Program-made: the position numbers and the translations under genes
Notes under the pieces: generated by a model
Seen by the model: the letters and a program-made list of their open reading frames with translations, nothing else
Databases searched by the model: none
Told to the model about the DNA's origin: nothing
NCBI GenBank assembly: GCA_946811185.2
Contig: OX328109.1
Location: 43,260,129 to 43,324,128, forward strand
Direction of reading: 5' to 3'
Origin: Hippopus hippopus
Lineage: Eukaryota; Mollusca; Bivalvia; Cardiida; Cardiidae
Length of the DNA: 64,000 nt
In this document: positions 26,101 through 39,205 of the stretch, piece after piece
How positions within the stretch are numbered: position 1 is the first letter of the stretch
Layout: every line of letters begins with the position of its first letter

Positions 26101-29100
26101 GACAAACCCCGAAGAATGGTAGGATCTTTTGACTGCTCAACCACCCAATTGACAGAGCTAATTTCCTGACACGGTGCCTCTTCACTCGCGACATGCGTAG
26201 CCACAGTATCGGAAACACAGCCCATTAAAGGTGTAGACATGATGGCAGCTTGAAAGACAGCTTTGAGTTTTTCGTTGAAAACATATCTTCGGGACATTCC
26301 ATCAGCATCAGAATTCAGTTTACTGCTTCGGTATTCAATTGGAAAATTGAAATTACTCAACTCTGCTAGCTAACGATGACCGGTAGCATCCACTTTGGCT
26401 GTAGTGAGGACACGTCAAAGGATTATTGTCTGTCACCACTTTGAATGAAAATCCATACAGATAGTCTCTGAATTTGTCAGTGACAGACCACTTCAAAGCC
26501 AAAAATTCCAGTTTGTGAGCTAGGTATTTGCGCTCCGCCTGACGCCAACCTCTACTTGCATAAGCAATCACCTTTTTGTTCGTTCTGGGTCTGGTATAAG
26601 ACTGCTCCTAAATCTTGAGAACTGGCATCAACATGGAGCTCAAATGGTAAAGAGTAATTGGCATATGCAAGTACTGGTGGCGATGTTAACTTGACTTTGA
26701 TGTTGTCGAAAGCTGTCTGCTGGTCTTGACTCCAGATTCAAGGGGCAGCCCTCTTATTCTTCTTAGATTTGCATGATTAGGCCTGCTTAGCTGAAAGATG
26801 GCCTTCAAGAAGGGCGTTAAGAGGCTGTACTATCTGGGCGTAGTTCTTGACAAAACGACGGTAGTATCCTGTAAAACCAAGGAATTGGCGCAACTCTTTT
26901 ACATTCGTAGATGTAGGCCAAGTCATTACTGCTGTAATCTTTTCAGGATCAAGCTGGATTCCCTTTTCTGAAATGACGTGGCCCAGGTACTTGACAGTGG
27001 ACTGAAAGAATTCGCACTTTGAGGGCTTAAGACGAAGATGGTGTTGATCAAGTCGCTGGAAGACAGCTTCAAGTCCCTGTGAATGCTGCTCAAAAGTTGT
27101 GGAAAAGATGAGGCATTCCTTCAGATGCATATCTCCCATGCATTTCTCCATAAGGCGCTGGAAAGTAGCTGGGGCGTTAGTAAGACCGAAGCCCATACGA
27201 TTCCATTCATAGAATCCTAAAAGTCCAACAGAAAAGGCTGTTTTGGGCTTGTCTTATTCTTCCACTTCCACCTGCCAGTATGCCGAATGGAGGTCAAGTT
27301 TGCTGAAGAACTTTGCAGAGGGGAGAACATCTATTGTGTCATCGAATCTAGGTAGCATATAAGCATCCTTCCGAGTGCGGTTGTTCAGCTTTCTCCAGTC
27401 AACACAAAAACGGAGGGCACCATTCGATTTTCGGACGAGAACAATGTTTGAAGAATATGGCGAGTCTGATTCACGTATGACTCCAGCCTGAAGCATTTCT
27501 TTAACATGCTGTCTGACCTCCTCAAACATCGCTGGTGGAATCCATCTGTATGGTTCCTTAAATGGTCTTGGATCATCTAAGACAATTTTGTGTTTCACCA
27601 GGTTGGTCTTCCTAATGTCCTTGATATCTGAGCAAAATAAGTGTTGCCATTTCCCAAGCACTTGGTGAAACTTCTCAACTTGTTCCTGAGATAATATAGA
27701 TATATCCAAAGAAACGTCAGGTTGATTCTTTGAAGAAGTACTTTCTGCATCATGAATCAAGTTATCCACTGCCTTGGTGATCTCGCATAGTACAGCCTTC
27801 GGCTTAATAGTCAAAGTTTTGGCTGTAATGTTGCAGATTTTGACAGGGATCCTACTACTGGAAGTATTACTGTCCAACTGCATGAGTCTTGGGCAAACTG
27901 TATAGGAAATGTTGGTATCGTGGGGTGTTTCAGTCACTGCACAGGTAACATCAGAATGCAAATGTCTGGCCATACGATGATTGGTTCTGGTCTGAAAAGG
28001 ACCAATAGTAACTGGCTTACAACCTAGGCAGCGAACTGGATAAGATCTGCATTCTAAACTAGTAATAGCAGATTTCCAAGCCTCATAAATACTTGAAGAA
28101 GGAAGGTCGATAGCATCTTTACACCGGCGCAATACATTAGTTCCAATAATAACAGGACATGTGCAGTTGAACTGGTTGTCTGGAATAACTAAAACAGGTA
28201 CATCCAGGATAAAGTCTGAAACAGATGGTATGGAAACACTAGTTTCAACATAGCCAGAGTATTTCATCTGTGACCCATCCGCAATGGATAATGTGAGTCC
28301 TAATGTATCTAGGTTACGAAGAGTTTGTCTGGATGGTAATGATCCGAAAGCAGATTCCGACATAGTGGTAACCATAGAGCCACTATCCAGTAGAGCCTTG
28401 TGTGACATACCATCAACAGTAACATGGCTTTCATTGGACTGACCAACTAATCTATCTATCAGATTACTTCTATGGCCTTTCTGTTCACCAGCCTCGGTGC
28501 GGCCTTCAACCGAGGGTTGTTGGTTTGGGTTCTGATTGTGGTTGGGGTTTTTGTTCTGATTGTGGTTGGAGCTCTGGTTCCAATTTTTCCTCTTCTCCTC
28601 CAATTTCCTCTATGTTGATCGGACTGTTGCTGCTGTGGCTGAAAAGACTGCTGTTGATTTGAGTTGGTATCCAACTTCTTCATGATGGCTGCAAACTTGC
28701 TGTCATTACCATCAAGTCTTGACTGTAAAGTGGAAATCTGTGATGACTCCAATTCCTATAATTTCACATCAAATGGTGAAGCCTCGGCAGAAGTTGAGGA
28801 AAGAGGAATATGCTGCAACTTCGTGGAAGTAGTTGTGGAGGAGCTCAACAGTTCTCTTTCCTTGAGACGAACCTTGCGCAGAAGTTCCCCATAGTCTGAG
28901 ATGGAATCACAGTCTTTGCGAGTTTTATCTCTAAGGGAAGAAGCTAAGCCTGTCCAGAATCTTTGTCGAAGCATTTCATTCTTGGCAGCTGGACCCATTT
29001 GGCTTCCTTCCATGGCTGTGTGAAGCAACGACTCTCAGCGGCAAGCATATTCTGTAACACTCTCAGTTGAATGTTGAATATCAAAGAACTCCAACTTAGT

Positions 29101-30039
29101 CACATTCCTGGGAGCTAAATCTCCAAATGTAGACTCTATTTGTGCAGGATAATATCAACTGAAACCCCCTCCCCTGAAGGTATCAAAAGTCTGCGAGCAG
29201 TGCCACGCAGTGGATTACGGATAATCTGCAGTAGGTGACTGGATGGAAGGCTGTGGCCTACCATTAAGCAACGAACCTCAAAGCTCCACTCAGTATATGA
29301 GACTTCACCTTTAGGGACTGGGTCATGACCTGAAAACAAAGGTAATTTGGGGATAAAGGGTGAGTAATTGGGTGAAGGGTTAAAAACTTCAGTTTTGGAA
29401 GGAGTAAACAGCTCAACAGTACTTCTGGAAGTCTTAAGTCTGGCACCTGCATCTGAAAACAAAGACGCTTGAGGGATGGTATTTCCTTTCGGGACAATAA
29501 CATACCTGTTGCTCAAAGCATTCAACATTTCATCCTCGGTCATAGGAATTCTTTCCTCGCCCACATCAGTCTCCTCCTTAAATGCCATGGATAAATGGTT
29601 CAAAGCAATTAAAATAATTGCGCAGGTTAACACAATGTGTGATAGTACTGGTTTCAATACAAAACGAACAGGGCTGTACATCAGTTGGCATGCAGGATAA
29701 ATCCAGGAAAAACCCAGTGGGTAAATATAACCAGTACACATGTCTGACCTTTGACACTGTATAAACAAAACAACAGCAATACCTGTAAATCAGCTGAAAG
29801 TCAAGGGTCACTAATCCGGGAAAAACCCAGTGGCTAAAATAACCAGTACACATGTCTGACCTTTGACATGTACAAACAAAGCAATGAGCAATCAGTTGAT
29901 GTGGGATTTACCAGAGGTTTACCTGTTTACCATAACTCAGAAATCCAGGGAGTGAGCAATTGTTTCTTTTACCTGTTGTTAAATTGGGTAATGTGACTTA
30001 CAGAAATAGTAAGGTTGGTAAAGGGTTTAAGAAAACCGC

Positions 30040-30113
<74 letters not shown>

Positions 30114-33100
30114 CAGTGGATGTTGACAGAAATGAAAAACACTAAACAAATAAAAAGAAAAGAGAGAAGAACATATAAGATGACAACAACTACATAAACC
30201 TTACATTCTCTATAGCTCGCTCACAAATGTGCAATGTCAAGGTAAAGGGTGAATAAGGGTTACAATGAGAAGTAATGGGGATAGATATAGTGGGCTGATA
30301 ATGGATTTCAATATAAAGCAACATTCAGTGGAAAGAAATTAAATTGAACTCCGGAAAAACCAATATTCAGAAAAAAAAAATTCAATGAAAAGCAAGGTAT
30401 TTACGAGGGCTGTCCCAAAATAGCGTAGACAAAGGCTATAACACAGTCAGTGTTTACAAAATAGATTCAGCAAGTTTCGGAATTCTTTACAAGAGCTTTG
30501 TGCATATATGTGTGAAATATAAACCAACTACCTTCAGAATTGCTCAATCTATCACGATTTAAAATAAGCTACCCTTACATACCCGGCGCACACTAACGTC
30601 AACGTGATGACGTCCCTAGAAAACAATTTATTCTTTTTCAAAGTACTCTCCATGGTCGTGATGCATTTACGGTGGTGTGTGACCCACTTACCGTATACGT
30701 CTTCAAACCACTTGCTTTTCAAATTACTCAACACTTGCAGAGCTTCCTGTCGCAGTTCATTGAAGTTTTCGAATCTATGTACCCGCAACTGAAACTTTAA
30801 ATAGGGGAACAAAGCAGTCTGGGGGTGCTAAGTCTGAACTGTAGGGCACTGCTCCTGTTCCATCCGTCAACAAATCTCTTGTGCCATTTAAATACAAGAG
30901 ATCTTGACACAGATTTGAATTTTTCTGTAGCGTGCAGTTTGCGTAGTGTTTGTGTAGGAGTCATATCTAATTGTACACAATATTCGATAACATTCCGCTG
31001 CGCAGCCATTTCCTTTGACGTCGCCATTTTCAGCATGTTGGAATTAACCGCCGCACTAGGTTTTGTTCTATAACTTAAATCAAAATAACATCACGTAAGC
31101 ATCCTTCGGTCTAATGATATCAAATGCAATGACGTAGATCAACGTTGAATGATTTCCCGTAATTATGACCATGTTTGGAATTATAGACATGTAAAGATGT
31201 AGCATGCTCATAAAACCCAGTCACATTTTTGGTGTGCGCCGGGTTCGGTACCCCATTCGTGCAAGTAACTTCATAAAATGTACTGTTTGCGATCTTGATT
31301 TTTTATTTTATACGTGAATATGCACAAATGACTAACGGATACAACATGCAAATTTTACTGAAATCTGACGTCGGGTTCCATAATAAATAGTGTTGTCCAC
31401 GCTATTTTGGGACAGCCCTCGTATGCAGACTACAAAAATGTCTAAGTAATTCAAACTGAGCAATGCAACTATATAAATAAAACTAAAAACAATGAGCACA
31501 ACTAAAGCAAACTTATCTATGAAAACTACATTCTATACAAATTTACCACATAATGAAATACTGAGTTATATAGTGTAGGAATAAACTGTAGGTTAATCCA
31601 GATGCTGATATAAAAATTATGCAAAATGCAAGAAATTTTAATACAACATTCAGATAACTTAAGCAAATATCCTGAAAACAAATTTACTTTCAAGACTAAT
31701 GTTTTGATTACACTATCAGTGTTTCCAATAGTCAAATATAAGCAATTTCTGGACACTGTTTTCCAAGGAAAAGAAATGCTCTGAATATTACGGAATCAGA
31801 TCTGCAGCAAGTATGGAGTTTTCAGCACAGCTCTCACTACCGGTATCAATAAATGCTATCTAGTAGTACATGTAGTAAGTGGTGCGTAAACACCAATGAA
31901 TGCAAATACAGAGGGTAAATAATCTGACAAGGAAAATCATGAAGCACATATTGTAAACATAGCAATGGAATGTCAGAATACTATACAAATAGTATAAACA
32001 TGTAACTATCAATGAGAGTGAATACAGATGAAACACAATTTAACTACGGAAAACATGATGCACATCGGGAATCACAATGTCAGAATACTGTAAATAGACT
32101 TTTCAGTATAAATGTTTGACTGAACACCCGGACTATGGACTTTGTGCCTTTTTTTTCAAATGCAATCCTTAGGACTTTTGAAATTTTCAGAAATTTGCTT
32201 TCAGTTGAATATTTTGCAGACAAGCTTTATTTTAGACTTACTGTTTTTAAATATTACAATGACAGCAGTACTAACTAGTATATATACCCTTGTGTATGCG
32301 ACAAGTAGTGGCTAAATGAGCATGTAATTGAATGAAAGGAAAAAATGAAGAGAATGTTTGAAAAAAAGTAAAAAAAAAAATTGAATGCGGACCAAAATGA
32401 GGCAGAGTAGTGAAAGATGGATTGACTAGCAAATAAATACAGAGATCTAGGGAAAAAGGAACGGTAGGGAAGACAGATGGATTGACAGATGGAAAGATAA
32501 TAAGATAAATGAAATGCCAAGTAGACAGAGAAGGAACGTAAGGAAGATAGATGGATTAGTAGACGGAAAAATAAGTGAAGAACAGAAATGAAAAATGGAT
32601 ATAATGGAATACAGAAAGAAGAAAGGGAAAAAAATGAAATGATAAATGGACGATGAGAAAAAATTAAATATGACTATGACATTATTTACAAAAAAAAAAA
32701 AAAAAAAAAATTGAAGTAAAATAGAAATGACTTACAGTTAAACTAAACACACTAATCCTAAAATCCTATATCACTAAAACTACTCATACAGAAAAATTTC
32801 ATGTGTCTCAAATGCTATAGTTTCTCTTTGAAACGGGGGAAAACATTGTTTTCAAAAGCGCTTCTATCCGTGGGTCGTTAAAATTCGAGATTGTGTCGTA
32901 AACGGTGAAACAGTGATCACTTTTTTTTTCTGTGTTCTGTATTTTCGTTTTCTAGATAACTTTTGTTGACGAAACAAACAACGGTCAAGTGCTTGTTGAT
33001 CTAGAGACATTAACAAGTAGGCTGAAGTGTGCAAGTATCGGTTATAATGTTGAAGGTATACATAGATTTGTAATGTTATATGTTGAATATGTTCAAGAAT

Positions 33101-36100
33101 CATTTGAGATATGATGTAAAGTTGTCTTAAATCTGAGAGGATTCCATTTCTGAATGTGTCTGTAAATTTATGAGATTTTCTTTTTTGCTTCTCAGTAGTT
33201 TATAGAACTCTAAAGGTGAATTAGATCTTTATCCTTATAATTCACCGGTGAATGTTATAACCCACCGGTGAATGTTATAACTTTTATTTTTGACATGCCA
33301 AGAATATTTATAGAATATGAATGAAATTTTAGGGAGTGAACGTCACGTTTTATTGACATTATCATCATCACTAATGACGTCATTTTTACAGCTAGTCCAT
33401 ATCCGACTAGATTAAATAGATCTAGTTCGCTTGAAAAACGCACATATTTTTCAGCGAATCTTTTGGTTAAACGAAAGAGTTGTCCAAAAAAATGAGATTG
33501 TCTCATTGAATGTCTACATAGGGTGCCCTATCCTTAACGACCATCAGTAAGATGCCTTTGGGAAACATTGTGGGAAAAGAAGAAAATGCTGGTAACCAGC
33601 ATTTTCTCCTTTTCCCTCAAGGTTTTCTTCCTGTTCATAAACATTGATCATTATATGAGATAAATGTGAATTATCGACTGCAAATATTTTCAACTTGAAT
33701 GAGTCCAGTTTTTTGTTGTTTGAATGGTAAAATGTTAAATTTATCGGGTTGTTTTGTTGAATAGGCCATTAGATTGATAAGGTTATAATGTTGAGTTTGT
33801 CTATAAATTGAGGTTATAATGTTGAATATGTTCATAAATTTATGAGGTTATAATATTGAATTTGTCCATACATTTTGTTGAATATGACCATAAATTGAGG
33901 TAATGATGTTGAATATGTCTATAAATTGAGGTTATGATGTTGAATATGTCCATACATTTATGACGTGATAATGTTGAATATGTCCATACGTTTATGATGT
34001 TATAATGTTGAATGTGTCCACGAATCATGGGCTCATGATATATTTGTTTATAAATGTATGAGGCTGTAATCTTCAGTTTTTCCATAAATAGATCCATGCA
34101 TGTATGGGTTATATTGCATTCAGTCTACATGAACTATGTCGTCTGCATTTGAATTTGCCGGCTGAATCCTAAGGTAGAATGGTACTTTTACATGCAGGAA
34201 AGTTAATGATAGCAAAAAGTATCAGCCCAGGTCAGCCTGTGCAGACTGTACAATCTGACCTGGATCGATACTTTTTGCAAATGCATTAAGCCCCCTTTTC
34301 ACAGAGCATGGCTCATATATTATTTTCCTATTACTTACTCTTGGTTTGTGTTTTTGTTAACTCTTTACCTCTAAATACAAATTTGCGCCTCAAAACTTGA
34401 AAAAACCTCTCTGTAAAAGTATAGACAACCAACACGAATGAAGGTTTGATATACGTCTACATGTGAAAACATTGTGACAGAAGGTGAAATTGCTCCTCAT
34501 TAGCAGCTTTTTTCTTTTTTCATAACAGATGCAGATCTTATGAACAGTTCCGGATCGATCGGAAAAGGAGTTATCGCCCTTTGTTCTCTCTCGTTGATTG
34601 TTACTGTAGTTATGGCCGTCATTAGTATTATAATGTGGGTGGTGAGTTTTTCTGTGATTGTTTTAATTGAATAAAGGCGTTTAGCACCACTTTCAACATT
34701 ATTTCAGTCCTATCACGGTGACAATTTTCCTTTTGATATATGTCCTTAGTTTTATGAGTACTAAGGCTAGGGCTCTGAAGAGTCATGCTGAAGGACTTTT
34801 CCGAGGGGAAAAAAAAATGAGGATCGAAACCAGGGCTTCCAGGTTCGGTTCCTAGATCTTCACCAGTAAGCCATGTTTTGAATGGCTTTTAAATTTTACA
34901 CTATTTTTATTTGTTGGTCTTGCGTTAATTTATCGTTGCTACAAATGTGGAAGACGCCCCCGTAAGACCGTTAGTCATTTTTTTTAAGTGGGAGATTATG
35001 CAAACATTTTCGCAAGCCAAGGTAACGATCAATACGTAGATCTACATAGTGATCGTAATCTTGGCTCGCAAAGATGTTGTGCAAGATGCACCAGCCGTGG
35101 GAATCGAACACACATCCCACTGTATCCATAGTTTAAAAAATTATTACTTTCGTAGTCCAATCAAACAGTGTCATTAGAAATATAGGATCTGACATGAGTT
35201 GGCGTTTGAGATCAAATTTTATTATAAACCTGAAGTTTTCCGGAGAAAATTATGGTGGCATATTTCTGCCATGAGATACGAGATAGGTATCATGATAATT
35301 TTACAAAACTATCGCGATAACTTAAAGTTTCCTGGAAATTTTATCGAGATAATGAAAAGTTTCCTGAAAAAAAAAATCACGATAAACTTAATATTTTATC
35401 GCAAAATTTCTCAATCGTGTACGAAGCTGACATGCAAGATAAAATTATCATGTTTCTCGATATCTATAAATAGAAAATTTATCATTTGGATGAACTCGGT
35501 AGTTTTTGACTTCACAAAATTGCAGTAAGTAAAGGTTGGAATAATTAATGATTGTAGCTTAATTGGTAAATTTTGACAAGACTCGAAATGAAGAGAAGTC
35601 TGTAAAATCACAAAGACGACTCGAAATGCCACCTACGAACACTTTAAAACCATTCAGGAAAGAGAAGAATTCATAAGGTTGTAGACGAAGATGTTCCGAA
35701 GCCGTATCTAATTATAGATACCGTGAATGTCAGTTATGGGCACGAAAGCAAAAATAAATCATGATTAACAGGTACAATTATCGCGATATTTTTATCGTGA
35801 AATGTTTTTATTATCTAGATAATATTTCCAGGAAACTTTGTTTTATCACGATAGTTTTCTAAAATTATCATGGTAGCTATCTCGTATCTCGCGGCAGAAA
35901 TATGCCACCATAGAAAATACATGCCTCGCACGGGGATAAAATATCACACAGTACTGAAAAAAAATCCGTATCTGCACACGGTGAAAAACGGTTCCAAATA
36001 TGGTATGATGACGTCATAATGACGTAACTCACGGGCGGTATACATATGTATTCATTAGCAATTTGATTGGCCAAAATTTTACGCTGTTGTATTCATCCGC

Positions 36101-39100
36101 CATTCATAAAAACGAAGTTACTGGCTACAACATCATTATTTTCTTTTTCCGTTTTCAAATAAAATGTCTATAATTTGCAATATTTTGTCGTTGAAAAGAT
36201 GAAGGTATATAAAAAAAGGAATATTATGCTGTAGTGACTTTCCTGTTGCTTGTATTTACCTCTCGCTGCGTAAGAAAATTTTGATATTACGCTCGACCCT
36301 CGGTCTCGCACGATACCAAATTTTCTCACGCTGCTCAAAGCGTTGTCAGCGCATGTCATATTCTTCGAAGATTCGACCTGTCTCCTATGACGCATCATCC
36401 ATCCCATATACTTGGGAAAAGTAGGACTTATACCGAAGCTATTACCCAAGCCTGTAGGGGCTGTTTTAATAATGGCCGGTGTATAGATTACATGCTAGCT
36501 GAACATAGCTGAATGAATCGCACCAGGTAGCGTTTCATTGAGTACACGTTTATTTTATTTTGAAATTCAAAGAAACGGTTGTAGTTTTGAAAAATTAGTC
36601 CGCTTCTGTACCCAGAATGCCCAAATTAGATAGATGTGTATTTGTAGAATGCCATCTAGCGGGAGAAAATGTGCTCGAAGTGGATACAAGCACCAGGAAA
36701 ATCACTACAACATAATAGTCCGTATTTATTAAACGAGTGTAGAGAAAATGTTATTAAGCGAGCATTTTGCGAGCTTAATAAATTAATATTTTTTCTTGAC
36801 GAGTTTAATAAATTTTATCTCATACGCCAACGAATGTCAGTTTCTTTTTATCACATAACGATATTTCATAAAGTATGGATCAGAAGATGCAACACCATCT
36901 GTAGATGCATGCGCGTTAATATCAAAAAAAAAAAACCTTCACTTCTATGAAATACGCATAAAATGACGTCATACGATATCTATTGTGATATCAAACGTGT
37001 ATAAGATAAGAAAATTCATAAAGGGTATATTAAACTGAAAACAAGGCAAGTTATGTGATAAATTAGGATCTGACATGAGTTGGTGTTTGAGATAAAATTT
37101 TATTGAACGAGTCTAGGGAAAATGTTATTAAGCGAGCCTTTGGCGAGCTTAATAACATTTTTTCTTGACAAGTCTAATAAAATTTTATCTCAAACGCCAA
37201 CGTGTGTCAAATTCTTTTTTTACATAACAATATTTTACAAATTATAGATCAGAAGATGCATATGCATCTTCTGATCTATAATTTGTAAAATATTGTTATG
37301 TAAAAACCCATCTATAGGTGCGTGCACCCGTGGTTATATCCGCTAAACCCACTCCCTTCTATGAAATATGTACAAAATTACGTAAAAAAAAAAAACGTCG
37401 CACAGTTGTGATATCAAACGTGTGTAAGATAAGAAAATTCGTAACGGGTATATTACACTGAAAACAAAGGAGGTTATGTGATAAATTATTTCTATTGTTT
37501 CTATTTCGATTTATTTCTATTGTTTAACCCTTTACCAGACGACAAAATATTAGCCTTGTCCAAATTGAAAGCATTTGCAGACGACAATTTCATTGTGGCT
37601 CAAATGGTGCAACTATTCTTTGATAGGGTAGAAAACATTGTGAGAAAAGAACAAAATGCTGGTTACCAGCATTTTCACCATTTCCCACACTGTTTCCTTT
37701 CCCAGGGGTCGTTCAAAGTCGGCATTGTGTGGTAAAAAGGGAAACCTTTACCAAACCATTTCGTGCTAAAACGACCCCTGAAAAAACCTTTAAAAAACAT
37801 TTTGAGAGAAGGAGGAAATGCTGATTATCGGTATTTTCTCATTTTCTCACAATGTTTTCAATCCTATTTTATGTGCCCGAAGGGTCGTATTATGTCATGG
37901 CCCCGGTCGTTAGTCCGTCCGTCCGTCCGTTAGCAATTTCTTGTGTGCGCAACTCCTTCTACAGTTTTCATTGAAATGAGTTCAAACTTACCACAATGAA
38001 TCTCTATGATGTGTAGTTGTGCATCTGACTTTTAAAATTTTGATATCTTCAGGAGTCTTAGATTTTAACCCATTTTACTGAAAAGCCCCTTTGGGCGTAT
38101 ATGCGCCGCTTTGCGAAGCTCTTGTTTATACATTTAGAATTACTAGGTTTCTAGTGTTCGCTTTTGCGATCATGATGGCGAGTCCCTGGTACATAAAGAG
38201 CCTGCAAATGGTATCAGGTATTATGAGACACCCTGTACTACTGTAGTTTCGTTCAGAAATGGTTCAGCATTTAGTCGCCTAGATTATAATCCTTCACAGT
38301 ATTTCAACGGCTCTAAAGAAAATGCTTTTAAAACATTGCGGAAAATGAAGAAAGTAATGGTAATCAGCATTTTCTCATTTTCCATCATGTCTTTTACCTT
38401 GCGAAAGAATTATTCCACCATTTGTTCCAGACTGAATTTTGTCATCTACAGATGCTTCCAAATTGGTCTAGTCTGAAATTGTATCGTTTAGTAAAGATTT
38501 AATTGAGCCATGCTCTGGCAAAACGGGGCTTAATGCATCTCCGTGATCCATGATACCAAGCAAGTCATCATATAAATATTGGATCCATAAAAATCCAATT
38601 GTCTAACAACTGACTGAATCATGAGCTACACTAGTCTTTGAACATGTGGAAAATCGACCAATAGCGAAAAGTTTCGGCCCAGGTCAGCCTGCGCGAACTG
38701 CGCAGGCTGACCTGGGTCGATACTTTTCGCAGATGCATTAAGCCTCCTTTTCACAGTGCATGGCCTAATTACAAATTTACCTTTTTTTGCATTCCAGAAA
38801 ACTAAAAGGTACATGAGAGATAACTACAGACTATTCTATAGGCCCTTAGATGACAAAGAAAGGGATTTACCGTTGTCGGAATATATACGCTTCATTAACA
38901 CGTGGGACTATATTACCATTGTATCCGATTGTTTTACCTTGTATGCCACAAACTGGATTGTATTTGGCAATCAGGTAGAAATTTGCGTGTTAGAAAGGAG
39001 TGACACTTATTATTATTACACAAAAATGTCGATATGTGCATTATCATCATCATCATCATCATCATCATCATTGTGTTCATCACATCACTTTCATTGTCGT

Positions 39101-39174
39101 CGTTGTTATCATCATCATCATCACTACCACATCATCAACATCATATCATTATCATCATCATCACAGCCATTATT

Positions 39175-39205
<31 letters not shown>

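Larger units (their letters stand above)
24455..29590 (-). mobile_element. Decayed Ty3/Gypsy-type LTR retrotransposon, internal region
   Basis: Order on the - strand is gag, protease, reverse transcriptase, RNase H, integrase, as in Ty3/Gypsy. Numerous frame changes and stops interrupt it, and the RT active-site box is deleted, so it cannot copy itself. LTRs, primer site and target duplication were not identified. It occupies intron 6 of the mucolipin gene in the opposite orientation. Confidence 0.85.

Noticed and set aside
36168..36449. 93-codon frame on the - strand as a gene
   Set aside because: Partly overlaps a dispersed repeat and has no family match by eye.
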